A stretch of DNA of 64,000 bases. Origin: Wansuia hejianensis (GTDB taxonomy: Bacteria; Bacillota; Clostridia; Lachnospirales; Lachnospiraceae). Where the stretch lies: the NCBI RefSeq assembly GCF_014337215.1, contig NZ_CP060635.1, positions 943,501 to 1,007,500 of the forward strand, written 5' to 3'. Below, one piece after another: positions 1-7,085 of the stretch. Each line of letters starts with the position of its first letter. Within the stretch, counting starts at the first letter, position 1. Made by a program: the position numbers and the translations under genes. Below the pieces are notes generated by a model. It saw only the letters and a program-made list of their open reading frames with translations, searched no databases and had not been told where the DNA came from.

Positions 1-1
1 A

Positions 2-166
2 GGCATGAACTCCTGGGAATTCTTCGATCACCTGCTGGAAACTGCAAACGTGGTAGGAACCCCAGGCTCCGGCTTCGGTCCCAGCGGAGAAGGATACTTC
101 CGGCTGACAGCCTTTGGAACGTATGAAAAGACTGTGGAAGCAATCGAGCGAATCAAAAGAATGTAA
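2..166 (+). CDS. dapL: LL-diaminopimelate aminotransferase, C-terminal end (partial)
   Basis: The last 54 codons of a gene that begins before the window; stop TAA at 164-166. The product would be the PLP enzyme that converts tetrahydrodipicolinate directly to LL-diaminopimelate in lysine and peptidoglycan precursor synthesis. The visible stretch reads SWEFFDHLLETANVVGTPGSGFGPSGEGYFRLT, in pieces typical of the DapL C-terminal small domain: the TPGSGFGP...GEGYFRL block holds the conserved substrate-binding Arg. Another class I/II aminotransferase is possible, but the GSGFGP(S/C)GEG wording is characteristic of DapL. The catalytic lysine lies outside the window. Confidence 0.85.
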   Translation, partial: GMNSWEFFDHLLETANVVGTPGSGFGPSGEGYFRLTAFGTYEKTVEAIERIKRM

Positions 167-174
167 GGGGCTTA

Positions 175-422
175 TGGCAAGATAGTAATACCCGGACGAA
201 AAGCAGCGGGCGTTCTCCAGCGGTTCCGACCTGGTGGGCAGACTGGGCTTCGGGTTGAAGTAGTTCTAGCATTCCGGCGGCTCCTCTCCGGAGGTACCGG
301 GGTAAGTCGCCGGAAAGCAAGAACTACTAACAACCCTGCAGAGGTCTGCCCACCAGGCCGGAACCGCTGGAGGCCGCCCGCTGCTTTTCTGACTGCTTCA
401 GACGGTATAGTGGCTCTTGCCA
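175..422. repeat. 248-base imperfect long hairpin (structured RNA or MITE-like element)
   Basis: Outer arms 175-182 (TGGCAAGA) and 415-422 are perfectly complementary. Arms 199-243 and 344-388 are both 45 bases long and pair at 42 of 45 positions. Inner arms about 252-279 and 308-336 pair again with a few symmetric mismatches. The tip is CCTC (283-286) and GAGG (291-294) closed by a UCCG loop, a member of the stable UNCG tetraloop class. It lies between dapL and the gatC promoter. There is no T-run after it, so it is not an ordinary terminator. Whether it is transcribed cannot be seen; the tetraloop suggests RNA folding, while the terminal inverted arms would also fit a small non-autonomous mobile element. 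Confidence 0.75.
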
Positions 423-425
423 GGG

Positions 426-535
426 GTGTGAACCCCGGATGATCACAGACGGCAGGTTCGTGGTGTGAACCCGGATGATCGCAGGCGGCAGATTCCGTAC
501 TGGCTCCCTGACGATCTCTGACGGTAGGTTCTGTG
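426..535. repeat. Three degenerate tandem repeats of about 36 bases
   Basis: Units at about 426-462, 463-498 and 499-535. The first two share GTGTGAACC, CGGATGATC and CGGCAG in register, ending GGTTC or GATTC. The third is more diverged but keeps GACGATC, GACGG and AGGTTC. They begin four bases after the long hairpin ends. No coding function is apparent; the minus-strand open frame across this region follows the repeats and looks accidental. Confidence 0.6.
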
Positions 536-699
536 AAGGGAATCTTCATAACTTCTAACAGCCATATTAAATAATACGGACGTCAATAAGGCTGAATCAG
601 CCAATCCTTGCCGTCCGCAACCATCGTGATGACACTTTCGTCCGGGTATCCAACACCCCCCTCACCGACCAATTGGAAGCAAAACCTGAATTGGGGGCT
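536..699. other. Non-coding stretch with a possible minus-strand coding remnant and a short interspersed repeat
   Basis: Minus-strand codons at about 655-586 read GYPDESVITMVADGKDWLIQ before a stop; this looks like a protein C-terminus, but no start or RBS supports it. Bases 658-683 match 44282-44307 at 23 of 26 positions; in both places the copy sits just upstream of a promoter-like sequence. No other gene is seen. Confidence 0.35.
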
Positions 700-728
700 T
701 TGCAAAGGGGTGGGAACTGTTGTATACT
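700..728 (+). promoter_or_regulatory. Promoter of gatCAB
   Basis: TTGCAA (700-705), a 17-base spacer, then TATACT (723-728), in sigma-A form, about 68 bases before the gatC start. It is the only good match in the gap after the repeats. Confidence 0.65.
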
Positions 729-796
729 GGCTAACAGATAGATTTTGAAACAGCGCTTCGGGCTTGGAACCGGGGCATGTGGAAGGGAGAGTATAG

Positions 797-1090
797 ATGG
801 CAAGTAAAATTACGGATGAAACCATCGAGTATGTCGGCATTCTTGCGAAGCTGAAGCTTTCCGGCGAAGAAAAGGAACAGGCCAGGGAGGATATGCAGAA
901 AATGCTGGATTATATTGATAAACTGGACGAGCTGGATACCACCGGGGTTGAGCCTATGTCTCATATATTTCCGGTTCATAATGTGTTCCGGGAGGATGTG
1001 GTGACGAATGAAGACGACAGGGTTCATATGCTGGCCAATGCTCCGGAGCAGAAGGACGGGCAGTATCAGGTACCAAAGACGGTGGAATAG
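797..1090 (+). CDS. gatC: Asp-tRNA(Asn)/Glu-tRNA(Gln) amidotransferase subunit C
   Basis: A 97-residue protein, the usual GatC length. GatC is the small helical subunit that wraps around GatA and bridges it to GatB in the complex that converts mischarged Glu-tRNA(Gln) and Asp-tRNA(Asn) into Gln-tRNA(Gln) and Asn-tRNA(Asn). The N-terminal helix (EYVGILAKLKLSGEEKEQ), the DYIDKLDELDTTGVEPMSH block and the C-terminal YQVPKTVE are family hallmarks. ATG at 797 follows GGAAGGGA at 781-788. It is the first gene of gatCAB, with 14 bases to gatA. Confidence 0.95.
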   Translation: MASKITDETIEYVGILAKLKLSGEEKEQAREDMQKMLDYIDKLDELDTTGVEPMSHIFPVHNVFREDVVTNEDDRVHMLANAPEQKDGQYQVPKTVE

Positions 1091-1104
1091 AGGAGGAAAG
1101 AGAC

Positions 1105-2562
1105 GTGGATCTGATGAAATTAACTGCGGTACAGCTTTCAGCCAAAATGAAGGCCGGAGAGATCCGGGTGACGGATGCTGTAAGTGCTGCTCTCGCCGCG
1201 ATAAAAGAGAGAGATAAAGAGGTGAACGCCTTTATCACCGTTGACGAAGAAGGTGCAATGAAGCGGGCCGGAGAAGTCCAGAGGCTGATAGATGCAGGAG
1301 AGCTTTCGGGGCCGTTAGCCGGTGTGCCCATTGCCGTAAAAGATAACATCTGTACAAAGGGACTGAAAACAACCTGTGCTTCAAAAATATTATACAATTT
1401 CGTTCCTACCTATGACGCGGAGGCGGCTGCCAATCTCGAGAAAGCTGGCTTGGTTATCATCGGCAAGACGAATATGGATGAGTTTGCGATGGGAAGCACC
1501 ACGGAAACCTCTTATTTCGGCGTCACACGGAATCCCTGGAATGCAGATCACGTGCCGGGCGGCTCCTCGGGCGGCTCATGTGCGGCTGTTGCGGCCGGCG
1601 AGGTGCCCTGTGCCCTGGGAAGCGACACGGGTGGCTCTATCCGTCAGCCCAGTTCCTTCTGCGGCGTTACGGGAATGAAACCGACTTACGGGACCGTATC
1701 CCGATACGGGCTGATCGCCTATGGTTCTTCCCTGGATCAGATCGGCCCTGTGGGAAGAGACGTGACAGACTGTGCGGCGCTTCTGCAGGTGATCGCGTCC
1801 TATGACAGCAAGGATTCTACTTCCGTGAGGCTGGAGGACTATGATTTTATGAACGCTCTGAAGAATGACTGCGGCGGGATGAGAATCGGCATTCCCCGTG
1901 AATATTTTGGAGAAGGGCTGAATCCGGAAGTAAAGGAAAAGATTCTGTCCGCAGCCGAACTGTTGAGGGCGAATGGCGCTCAGGTGGAAGAGTTTGACCT
2001 GGGAATGCTGGAATATGCCATACCGGCCTATTATGTGATCGCATCCGCGGAAGCCAGCTCCAATCTGGAACGGTTTGACGGCGTGAAATACGGCTACCGC
2101 GCGGAGGATTACGAGGGGCTTCACGACATGTATAAGTGCAGCCGTTCCGAAGGCTTCGGGCCGGAGGTGAAGCGGAGGATTATGCTTGGTTCTTTTGTGC
2201 TGAGCTCCGGCTATTATGATGCCTATTATCTGAAGGCGCTGCGTACGAAAGCGCTGATCAAAAAGGCCTTTGACAGCGCTTTCGCCAGATATGACCTGAT
2301 CCTGGCCCCGGCTGCCCCCACCACGGCGCCGAAGCTGGGTGAATCCCTCAGTGATCCGATCCAGATGTATCTGGGAGATATCTATACCGTTTCTGTGAAC
2401 CTGGCCGGACTTCCGGGCATCACTGTTCCCTGTGGGGCCGACAGCACAGGTTTGCCTGTGGGGATGCAGATGATCGGCGACTGCTTCAGTGAAAAGACGC
2501 TGCTTCAGGCCGCCTATACCTATGAATGTCTCCGGAATTCGGAAGGAAAGGGGGAAGCATAA
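1105..2562 (+). CDS. gatA: Glutamyl-tRNA(Gln) amidotransferase subunit A
   Basis: The 485-residue amidase subunit, which releases ammonia from glutamine for transamidation. The amidase-signature Ser-Ser-Lys triad is intact at K79 (AVKDN), S154 (GGSSGGS) and S178 (DTGGSIRQP), at the spacing known for GatA. I chose the GTG start at 1105 because AGGAGG (1091-1096) lies 8 bases upstream; the next in-frame ATG, at 1114, is spaced less well. The stop is two bases before the gatB start, so translation is probably coupled. Confidence 0.97.
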   Translation: MDLMKLTAVQLSAKMKAGEIRVTDAVSAALAAIKERDKEVNAFITVDEEGAMKRAGEVQRLIDAGELSGPLAGVPIAVKDNICTKGLKTTCASKILYNFVPTYDAEAAANLEKAGLVIIGKTNMDEFAMGSTTETSYFGVTRNPWNADHVPGGSSGGSCAAVAAGEVPCALGSDTGGSIRQPSSFCGVTGMKPTYGTVSRYGLIAYGSSLDQIGPVGRDVTDCAALLQVIASYDSKDSTSVRLEDYDFMNALKNDCGGMRIGIPREYFGEGLNPEVKEKILSAAELLRANGAQVEEFDLGMLEYAIPAYYVIASAEASSNLERFDGVKYGYRAEDYEGLHDMYKCSRSEGFGPEVKRRIMLGSFVLSSGYYDAYYLKALRTKALIKKAFDSAFARYDLILAPAAPTTAPKLGESLSDPIQMYLGDIYTVSVNLAGLPGITVPCGADSTGLPVGMQMIGDCFSEKTLLQAAYTYECLRNSEGKGEA

Positions 2563-2564
2563 TC

Positions 2565-3995
2565 ATGGTGAGAGAATATGAAACCGTCATAGGGCTGGAA
2601 GTCCACGTAGAACTCGCTACAAAGACGAAGATATTCTGCGGCTGCTCCACTGAATTCGGCGGAGCGCCCAATACCCATACATGCCCGGTCTGCACCGGCA
2701 TGCCGGGTTCTCTTCCGGTTCTGAACAAACAGGTAGTGGAATATGCCATGGCGGTGGGGCTTGCCGCCAACTGTCAGATCAATCAGAACTGCAAATTTGA
2801 CAGAAAGAACTATTTCTATCCGGATAACCCTCAAAACTATCAGATTTCCCAGCTCTATCTGCCGATCTGCCATGACGGATGGATCGAAATTGAGACAGAA
2901 GAGGGCAGGAAAAAAATCAGGATTCACGAGATCCATATGGAAGAGGATGCCGGAAAGCTGATCCATGACGAATGGGAGGACTGTTCCCTGGTGGATTATA
3001 ACAGGAGCGGGGTTCCTCTGATTGAGATCGTTTCAGAACCGGATATGCGCAGCGCTGAAGAGGTCATTGACTATCTGGACCGTCTGCGGATGATCGCCCA
3101 GTATCTGGGAGCCTCCGACTGTAAGCTGCAGGAAGGCTCCATGCGTGCCGACGTCAACCTTTCTGTCCGCGAAAAAGGCAGTGAAGCTTTTGGCACCAGG
3201 ACAGAGATGAAGAATCTGAATTCCTTCAAAGCCATTGCCCGAGCGATCGCCGGGGAACGGGCGCGTCAGATCGACTTGCTGGAGAGCGGCCGTCAGGTCG
3301 TTCAAGAGACCCGGAGATGGGATGACACGAAGGAATACTCATATGCCATGCGTTCCAAAGAGGATGCCCAGGATTACCGGTATTTCCCGGACCCTGACCT
3401 GCCGCCGGTGGTGATCAGCGACAAATGGATGGAGAGAGTCCGTGCCTCCCTGCCGGAGCTGCAGCCGGAGAAGCAGGCCCGGTATGAAAGGGAGTTCCGC
3501 CTTCCTGCCTATGATGCGGCGATCATCACAGGTTCCAAGCGTCTGGCGGACCTGTTCGAACAAACGGTGGCGCTGGGAGGCAATCCGAAAAAAGTGTCCA
3601 ACTGGCTGATGGTGGAGACTCTGCGTCTTCTGAAGGAACACGGAGAAGAGCCGGAGCAGCTCCGCTTTTCACCGGAGCACCTGGCGAAGCTGATCGCGCT
3701 GGCCGAGGAGGGCTCCGTCAACAGTACGGTAGCCAAAGAGGTCTTTGAAAAGATGTATGAAGAGGATGTGGACCCGGAAGCCTATGTGGAGGAACACGGG
3801 CTGAAAACTGTCAATGATGCCGGCGCCCTGGAAGAGGTTGTGAAGAAGGTCCTGGAGAACAACCCCAAGGTTGTGGAAGAATACAGGGGCGGCAAGGAAA
3901 AGGTGCTGGGCTTCCTGGTGGGACAGGTGATGAAAGAGATGAAGGGCAAGGCGAACCCTGCCATGGCCGGAGAGCTGATCAGAAAGCTGATCTAA
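2565..3995 (+). CDS. gatB: Asp/Glu-tRNA amidotransferase subunit B
   Basis: A 476-residue protein. GatB binds the mischarged tRNA and carries the kinase site that phosphorylates the Glu/Asp side chain. Visible are the N-terminal VIGLEVHVEL block, the paired cysteines of the zinc site (CGC...CPVC, about residues 24-43), the DYNRSGVPLIEIVSEPD signature and a C-terminal YqeY-like helical tail (NSTVAKEVFEKM...NPKVVEEY). ATG at 2565 is preceded by a purine-rich GGAAAGGGGGAAG; an upstream in-frame ATG at 2526 lies inside gatA and would add 13 unconserved residues. Confidence 0.97.
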   Translation: MVREYETVIGLEVHVELATKTKIFCGCSTEFGGAPNTHTCPVCTGMPGSLPVLNKQVVEYAMAVGLAANCQINQNCKFDRKNYFYPDNPQNYQISQLYLPICHDGWIEIETEEGRKKIRIHEIHMEEDAGKLIHDEWEDCSLVDYNRSGVPLIEIVSEPDMRSAEEVIDYLDRLRMIAQYLGASDCKLQEGSMRADVNLSVREKGSEAFGTRTEMKNLNSFKAIARAIAGERARQIDLLESGRQVVQETRRWDDTKEYSYAMRSKEDAQDYRYFPDPDLPPVVISDKWMERVRASLPELQPEKQARYEREFRLPAYDAAIITGSKRLADLFEQTVALGGNPKKVSNWLMVETLRLLKEHGEEPEQLRFSPEHLAKLIALAEEGSVNSTVAKEVFEKMYEEDVDPEAYVEEHGLKTVNDAGALEEVVKKVLENNPKVVEEYRGGKEKVLGFLVGQVMKEMKGKANPAMAGELIRKLI

Positions 3996-4009
3996 AGAGT
4001 GTAATGGCG

Positions 4010-4061
4010 TTCTCCCTGAGATTGAATATTTTATAATATACAATCTCAGGGAGAATTTTTT
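4010..4061 (+). terminator. Intrinsic terminator of gatCAB, fused to the leader of the next gene
   Basis: A perfect 15-bp stem (TTCTCCCTGAGATTG at 4010-4024, complement at 4041-4055) with a 16-base AT loop, followed by six T's (4056-4061). The T-run ends directly at the ATG of the next gene. The loop contains TATAAT (4032-4037) and the 3' arm contains AGGGAG (4048-4053), a plausible ribosome binding site for that ATG. Confidence 0.9.
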
Positions 4062-4910
4062 ATGAATAATAAATATGGATTAACAGGCAGAGGTGTCGGT
4101 ATTGCCATGCTGGATACCGGGATCTTTCCACATATAGATTTTGATAACCGCATCATCTGCTTCAGGGATTTCCTGTATGGAAGAAAGCAGCCCTATGATG
4201 ATAACGGCCACGGGACTCATACGGCAGGTATCGCGGCCGGAAGCGGAATCGGCAGCAACGGGCAGTATCCAGGTGTGGCGCCGGGCAGCCAGCTGATCGC
4301 TCTGAAGGTTCTGGACCGGAAAGGGAACGGACAGAAACGGGATGTGCTCCGTGCTCTGGAATGGATCAGGCAGAACAGGAGGAGGTATCGTATCAGGATC
4401 ATCAATATTTCCGTTGGCACGACGGAAAAGGAGCCGGCCCTTCATGAAGCGCTGATTGAAGGGGTGGAAAAGCTGTGGGATGAAGGCCTCTGTGTGGTTA
4501 CGGCCGCAGGCAACCTGGGTCCGGCGCCGGGCAGCGTTACCGCTCCGGGCAGCAGCCGGAAGGTGATTACGGTAGGCTCTTCAGATATGCTGGTCAGCAA
4601 CCAGGGAATATCCGGCCGGGGGCCCACCAGGGACTGTGTGTGCAAGCCAGACCTGGTAGTGCCAGGAATGGACATCATCTCCTGCGCACCCGGAAGAGGC
4701 GGAAACAGATATGTCACAAAAAGCGGAACTTCCATGTCTACGCCGGTGATTTCTGGTGCAATAGCCCTGGCTCTGGAGAGAGATCCTTTGCTGACGAACG
4801 TGGAACTCAAGATGTTGCTGAAGGAATCCACACGGGATCTGGGATACGAACATAATCTGCAGGGATGGGGAGAGTTTTCGCTTGACACATTTTTACAGAA
4901 GGTTGTATAA
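4062..4910 (+). CDS. Small intracellular subtilisin-like serine protease (S8 family)
   Basis: A 282-residue peptidase. The full catalytic set is present: D18 in MLDTG, H50 in GHGTHTAG, oxyanion-hole N151 in AAGN and S224 in GTSMSTP. There is no signal peptide and no long propeptide; the protein starts almost at the catalytic domain, so a cytoplasmic role like that of intracellular subtilisins is likely. Substrate unknown. The only ribosome binding site lies inside the gatB terminator stem. The stop codon overlaps the -10 box of the next operon's promoter. Without comparison I cannot exclude a role in spore or germination proteolysis, although the CspABC-type prodomain is absent. Confidence 0.9.
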   Translation: MNNKYGLTGRGVGIAMLDTGIFPHIDFDNRIICFRDFLYGRKQPYDDNGHGTHTAGIAAGSGIGSNGQYPGVAPGSQLIALKVLDRKGNGQKRDVLRALEWIRQNRRRYRIRIINISVGTTEKEPALHEALIEGVEKLWDEGLCVVTAAGNLGPAPGSVTAPGSSRKVITVGSSDMLVSNQGISGRGPTRDCVCKPDLVVPGMDIISCAPGRGGNRYVTKSGTSMSTPVISGAIALALERDPLLTNVELKMLLKESTRDLGYEHNLQGWGEFSLDTFLQKVV

Positions 4911-4911
4911 T
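4882..4911 (+). promoter_or_regulatory. Consensus promoter of the citrate synthase-GntR-icd operon
   Basis: TTGACA (4882-4887), an 18-base spacer and TATAAT (4906-4911), both perfect hexamers. It lies inside the 3' end of the protease gene, whose TAA stop (4908-4910) falls within the -10 box. Expected start of transcription is near 4918. Confidence 0.85.
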
Positions 4912-4928
4912 GAACATATTGTATAACT

Positions 4929-4950
4929 GTATTATTGTATACAATAATAC
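4929..4950. promoter_or_regulatory. Palindromic operator, probably for the GntR/FCD regulator of this operon
   Basis: A perfect 22-base palindrome whose core is TTGTATACAA (4936-4945). It fits the GTNNAC-type half-sites bound by FadR/FCD-subclass GntR proteins. It lies about 10-30 bases after the predicted transcription start and before the RBS, a position suited to repression. The regulator encoded 1.4 kb downstream in the same operon is the natural candidate; that pairing is inference. Confidence 0.7.
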
Positions 4951-4976
4951 AAACGGGATACGGAAGGAGAAGAGAT

Positions 4977-6380
4977 ATGCAGAACAGACAAGTGAGAATG
5001 AATGGAAAAACCAACCTTTTGGAGTTGGAAGAGCACATGTATCCGCTGGTAGATGTGGAAACGCCCAATGTGTTCCGGAATCTGTTCCCTTACAGCGAGG
5101 TGCCGAAGGTAGCTTTTAACGACAGGATCGTCCCTCATCATATGCCCGGTGAAATCTGGATCACAGATACCACCTTCCGCGACGGGCAGCAGTCCAGGGC
5201 GCCCTACACGACGGACCAGATCGTGACAATCTTTGATTATCTCCATCGGCTGGGAGGACCCAATGGGAAAATCCGCCAAAGTGAATTCTTCCTCTACAGC
5301 AAAAAGGACCGGGATGCAGTATACAAATGCCTGGAAAGAGGCTATCAGTTTCCGGAGGTCACAAGCTGGATCCGGGCCAGTAAGAAGGATTTTCAGCTGG
5401 TCAGGGACATCGGCCTGAAGGAGACCGGCATTCTGGTAAGCTGTTCTGATTACCATATTTTCTACAAGATGAAGATGACCCGTAAGCAGGCCATGGAACA
5501 TTATCTGAGCGTGATCCGGGAATGTCTGGAGACGGGGATAAGCCCCCGGTGCCATCTGGAAGACATAACGCGCGCGGATATCTACGGCTATGTGATTCCC
5601 TTCTGCCTGGAACTGATGAGGCTGATGGAGGAATACCGGATACCAATTAAGGTACGCTGCTGTGATACTATGGGGCTGGGCGTCAATTACGCAGGAGCAG
5701 TGATCCCCCGTTCTGTGCAGGGTATTATTTATGGCATCATGACTCACGCGGGGGTGCCGTCTCAGCTGATCGAGTGGCATGGGCACAATGATTTCTACAA
5801 GGCGGTGAGCAATTCCAGTACAGCCTGGCTGTACGGCGCCTGCGGCGTCAACTGTTCTCTCTTTGGAATCGGAGAGCGGACGGGGAATACTCCGCTGGAG
5901 GCCATGGTATTTGAATACGGGCAGCTCAAAGGGGATCTGGGAGGCATGGATTCCCGCGTGATCACGGAGCTGGCAGAATACTATGAGAAAGAGATCGGAT
6001 ATGAGATTCCGGAGCGGACCCCCTTCGTCGGAAAGAGCTTTAATATCACAAAAGCCGGAATTCATGCAGATGGGCTCTTGAAAAATGAAGAGATTTATAA
6101 TATATTTGATACGGAGAAATTATTAAACCGTCCGGTGGAGGTATCGGTCTCCAATACCTCCGGCCTGGCCGGAATCGCCCACTGGATCAATACCCATTAC
6201 CACCTGAAGGGAGACCGGCAGCTGGACAAGAACTGTGAACTGGTACAGCAGGTGAAGGAATGGGTAGACGCCCAGTATGAGGAGGGCCGGGTGACAGACC
6301 TGACCGGAGAAGAGCTGAAGCGGGCTGTGGACGGGGCGGCAGGACGGCTGATGATGGAACTGGACATAGAAGATATGTGA
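4977..6380 (+). CDS. Homocitrate/isopropylmalate synthase family enzyme, probable (Re)-citrate synthase
   Basis: A 467-residue DRE-TIM metallolyase. It has the active-site D64-TTF-R68-D69-G70-Q71 signature and the metal ligands H268 and H270 in WHGHND, followed by GERTGNTPLE. The family condenses acetyl-CoA with a 2-oxo acid. The Re-face citrate synthase of anaerobes such as Clostridium kluyveri belongs to this family. Co-transcription with NADP-isocitrate dehydrogenase, rather than with leu or lys genes, makes citrate formation from oxaloacetate for glutamate synthesis the best guess. ATG at 4977 follows GGAAGGAGAAG; longer frames would begin inside the operator. Aconitase is not in this operon. 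Alternatives are homocitrate or 2-isopropylmalate synthase. Confidence 0.8.
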   Translation: MQNRQVRMNGKTNLLELEEHMYPLVDVETPNVFRNLFPYSEVPKVAFNDRIVPHHMPGEIWITDTTFRDGQQSRAPYTTDQIVTIFDYLHRLGGPNGKIRQSEFFLYSKKDRDAVYKCLERGYQFPEVTSWIRASKKDFQLVRDIGLKETGILVSCSDYHIFYKMKMTRKQAMEHYLSVIRECLETGISPRCHLEDITRADIYGYVIPFCLELMRLMEEYRIPIKVRCCDTMGLGVNYAGAVIPRSVQGIIYGIMTHAGVPSQLIEWHGHNDFYKAVSNSSTAWLYGACGVNCSLFGIGERTGNTPLEAMVFEYGQLKGDLGGMDSRVITELAEYYEKEIGYEIPERTPFVGKSFNITKAGIHADGLLKNEEIYNIFDTEKLLNRPVEVSVSNTSGLAGIAHWINTHYHLKGDRQLDKNCELVQQVKEWVDAQYEEGRVTDLTGEELKRAVDGAAGRLMMELDIEDM

Positions 6381-6396
6381 GCGGAAGGACAGACGA

Positions 6397-7068
6397 ATGG
6401 CAGTAAAAAGTGCTTCTCTGAGAGGAAGAGTTTATCAGACGATCCGGAACGAGATATTGAGCGGTGATTACGAACAGGGGGCGGAGCTGGCAGAGATAGC
6501 CCTGGGAGAACGCCTGGGGGTATCCAGGACACCTGTCCGCGAAGCCCTGCGCCAGCTGGCGCTGGAGGGCCTCGTGGAGATTATACCTAATAAAGGCGCC
6601 TTTGTGAACGGAATCTCAGCTTCTGACGTATGGGATATCTATATGGTCCGCTCCAGGCTGGAAGGCCTCTGCGCCAGATGGGCGGCCATGCGGATCACTC
6701 CTGAGCAGCTGCAGGCGATGGAGGAGGTGATCTGCCTCTCGGAATATCATGCGGACCGTGAACATTACCGGCAGCTCTACGAACAGGACAGCCGTTTTCA
6801 CGGACTGATGTATGAGGCCAGTGGAAGCCGGATGCTGTGCAATACGCTTCTTCAGTATCATCAGTATATCCAGAAGGTCCGGAGGCTGACCATCGAGAAC
6901 CACCGGCGTTCCATGATGAGCAGTGAAGAACATAAAGAGATTCTGGCGGCTCTGCGCAACAAGGATGGTGAGCGGGCAGAACAGCTGGCGACCCAGCATA
7001 TTTTAAACAGTATGAAGAATTTGCAGCAGTACGATATTGAAGAATTGCTGCATGAGAAAACAGAGTGA
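6397..7068 (+). CDS. GntR family transcriptional regulator (FCD/FadR subclass)
   Basis: A 223-residue protein with an N-terminal winged helix (residues about 8-75; LGERLGVSRTPVREALRQLALEGLVE) and a C-terminal all-helical FCD ligand domain (about 80-215; a metal and organic acid pocket is usual, here near DSRFHGLMYEASGS and HKEILAALRNKD). RBS GGAAGGA is 7 bases before the ATG. It lies 16 bases after the synthase gene and its stop overlaps the icd leader, so it is likely a local regulator acting on the palindrome at 4929-4950. The effector is unknown; citrate or another carboxylate would suit the context. Confidence 0.9.
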   Translation: MAVKSASLRGRVYQTIRNEILSGDYEQGAELAEIALGERLGVSRTPVREALRQLALEGLVEIIPNKGAFVNGISASDVWDIYMVRSRLEGLCARWAAMRITPEQLQAMEEVICLSEYHADREHYRQLYEQDSRFHGLMYEASGSRMLCNTLLQYHQYIQKVRRLTIENHRRSMMSSEEHKEILAALRNKDGERAEQLATQHILNSMKNLQQYDIEELLHEKTE

Positions 7069-7085
7069 TGGCAAGGAGGAAGACT

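Noticed and set aside
172..549. Minus-strand open frame of 125 codons over the hairpin and repeats
   Set aside because: No RBS, composition dictated by the inverted and tandem repeats, no motif; treated as accidental.
583..840. Minus-strand frame ending GYPDESVITMVADGKDWLIQ
   Set aside because: The last 20 or so residues look protein-like, but the frame overlaps the gatC promoter and start and lacks an RBS; kept only as a possible remnant.
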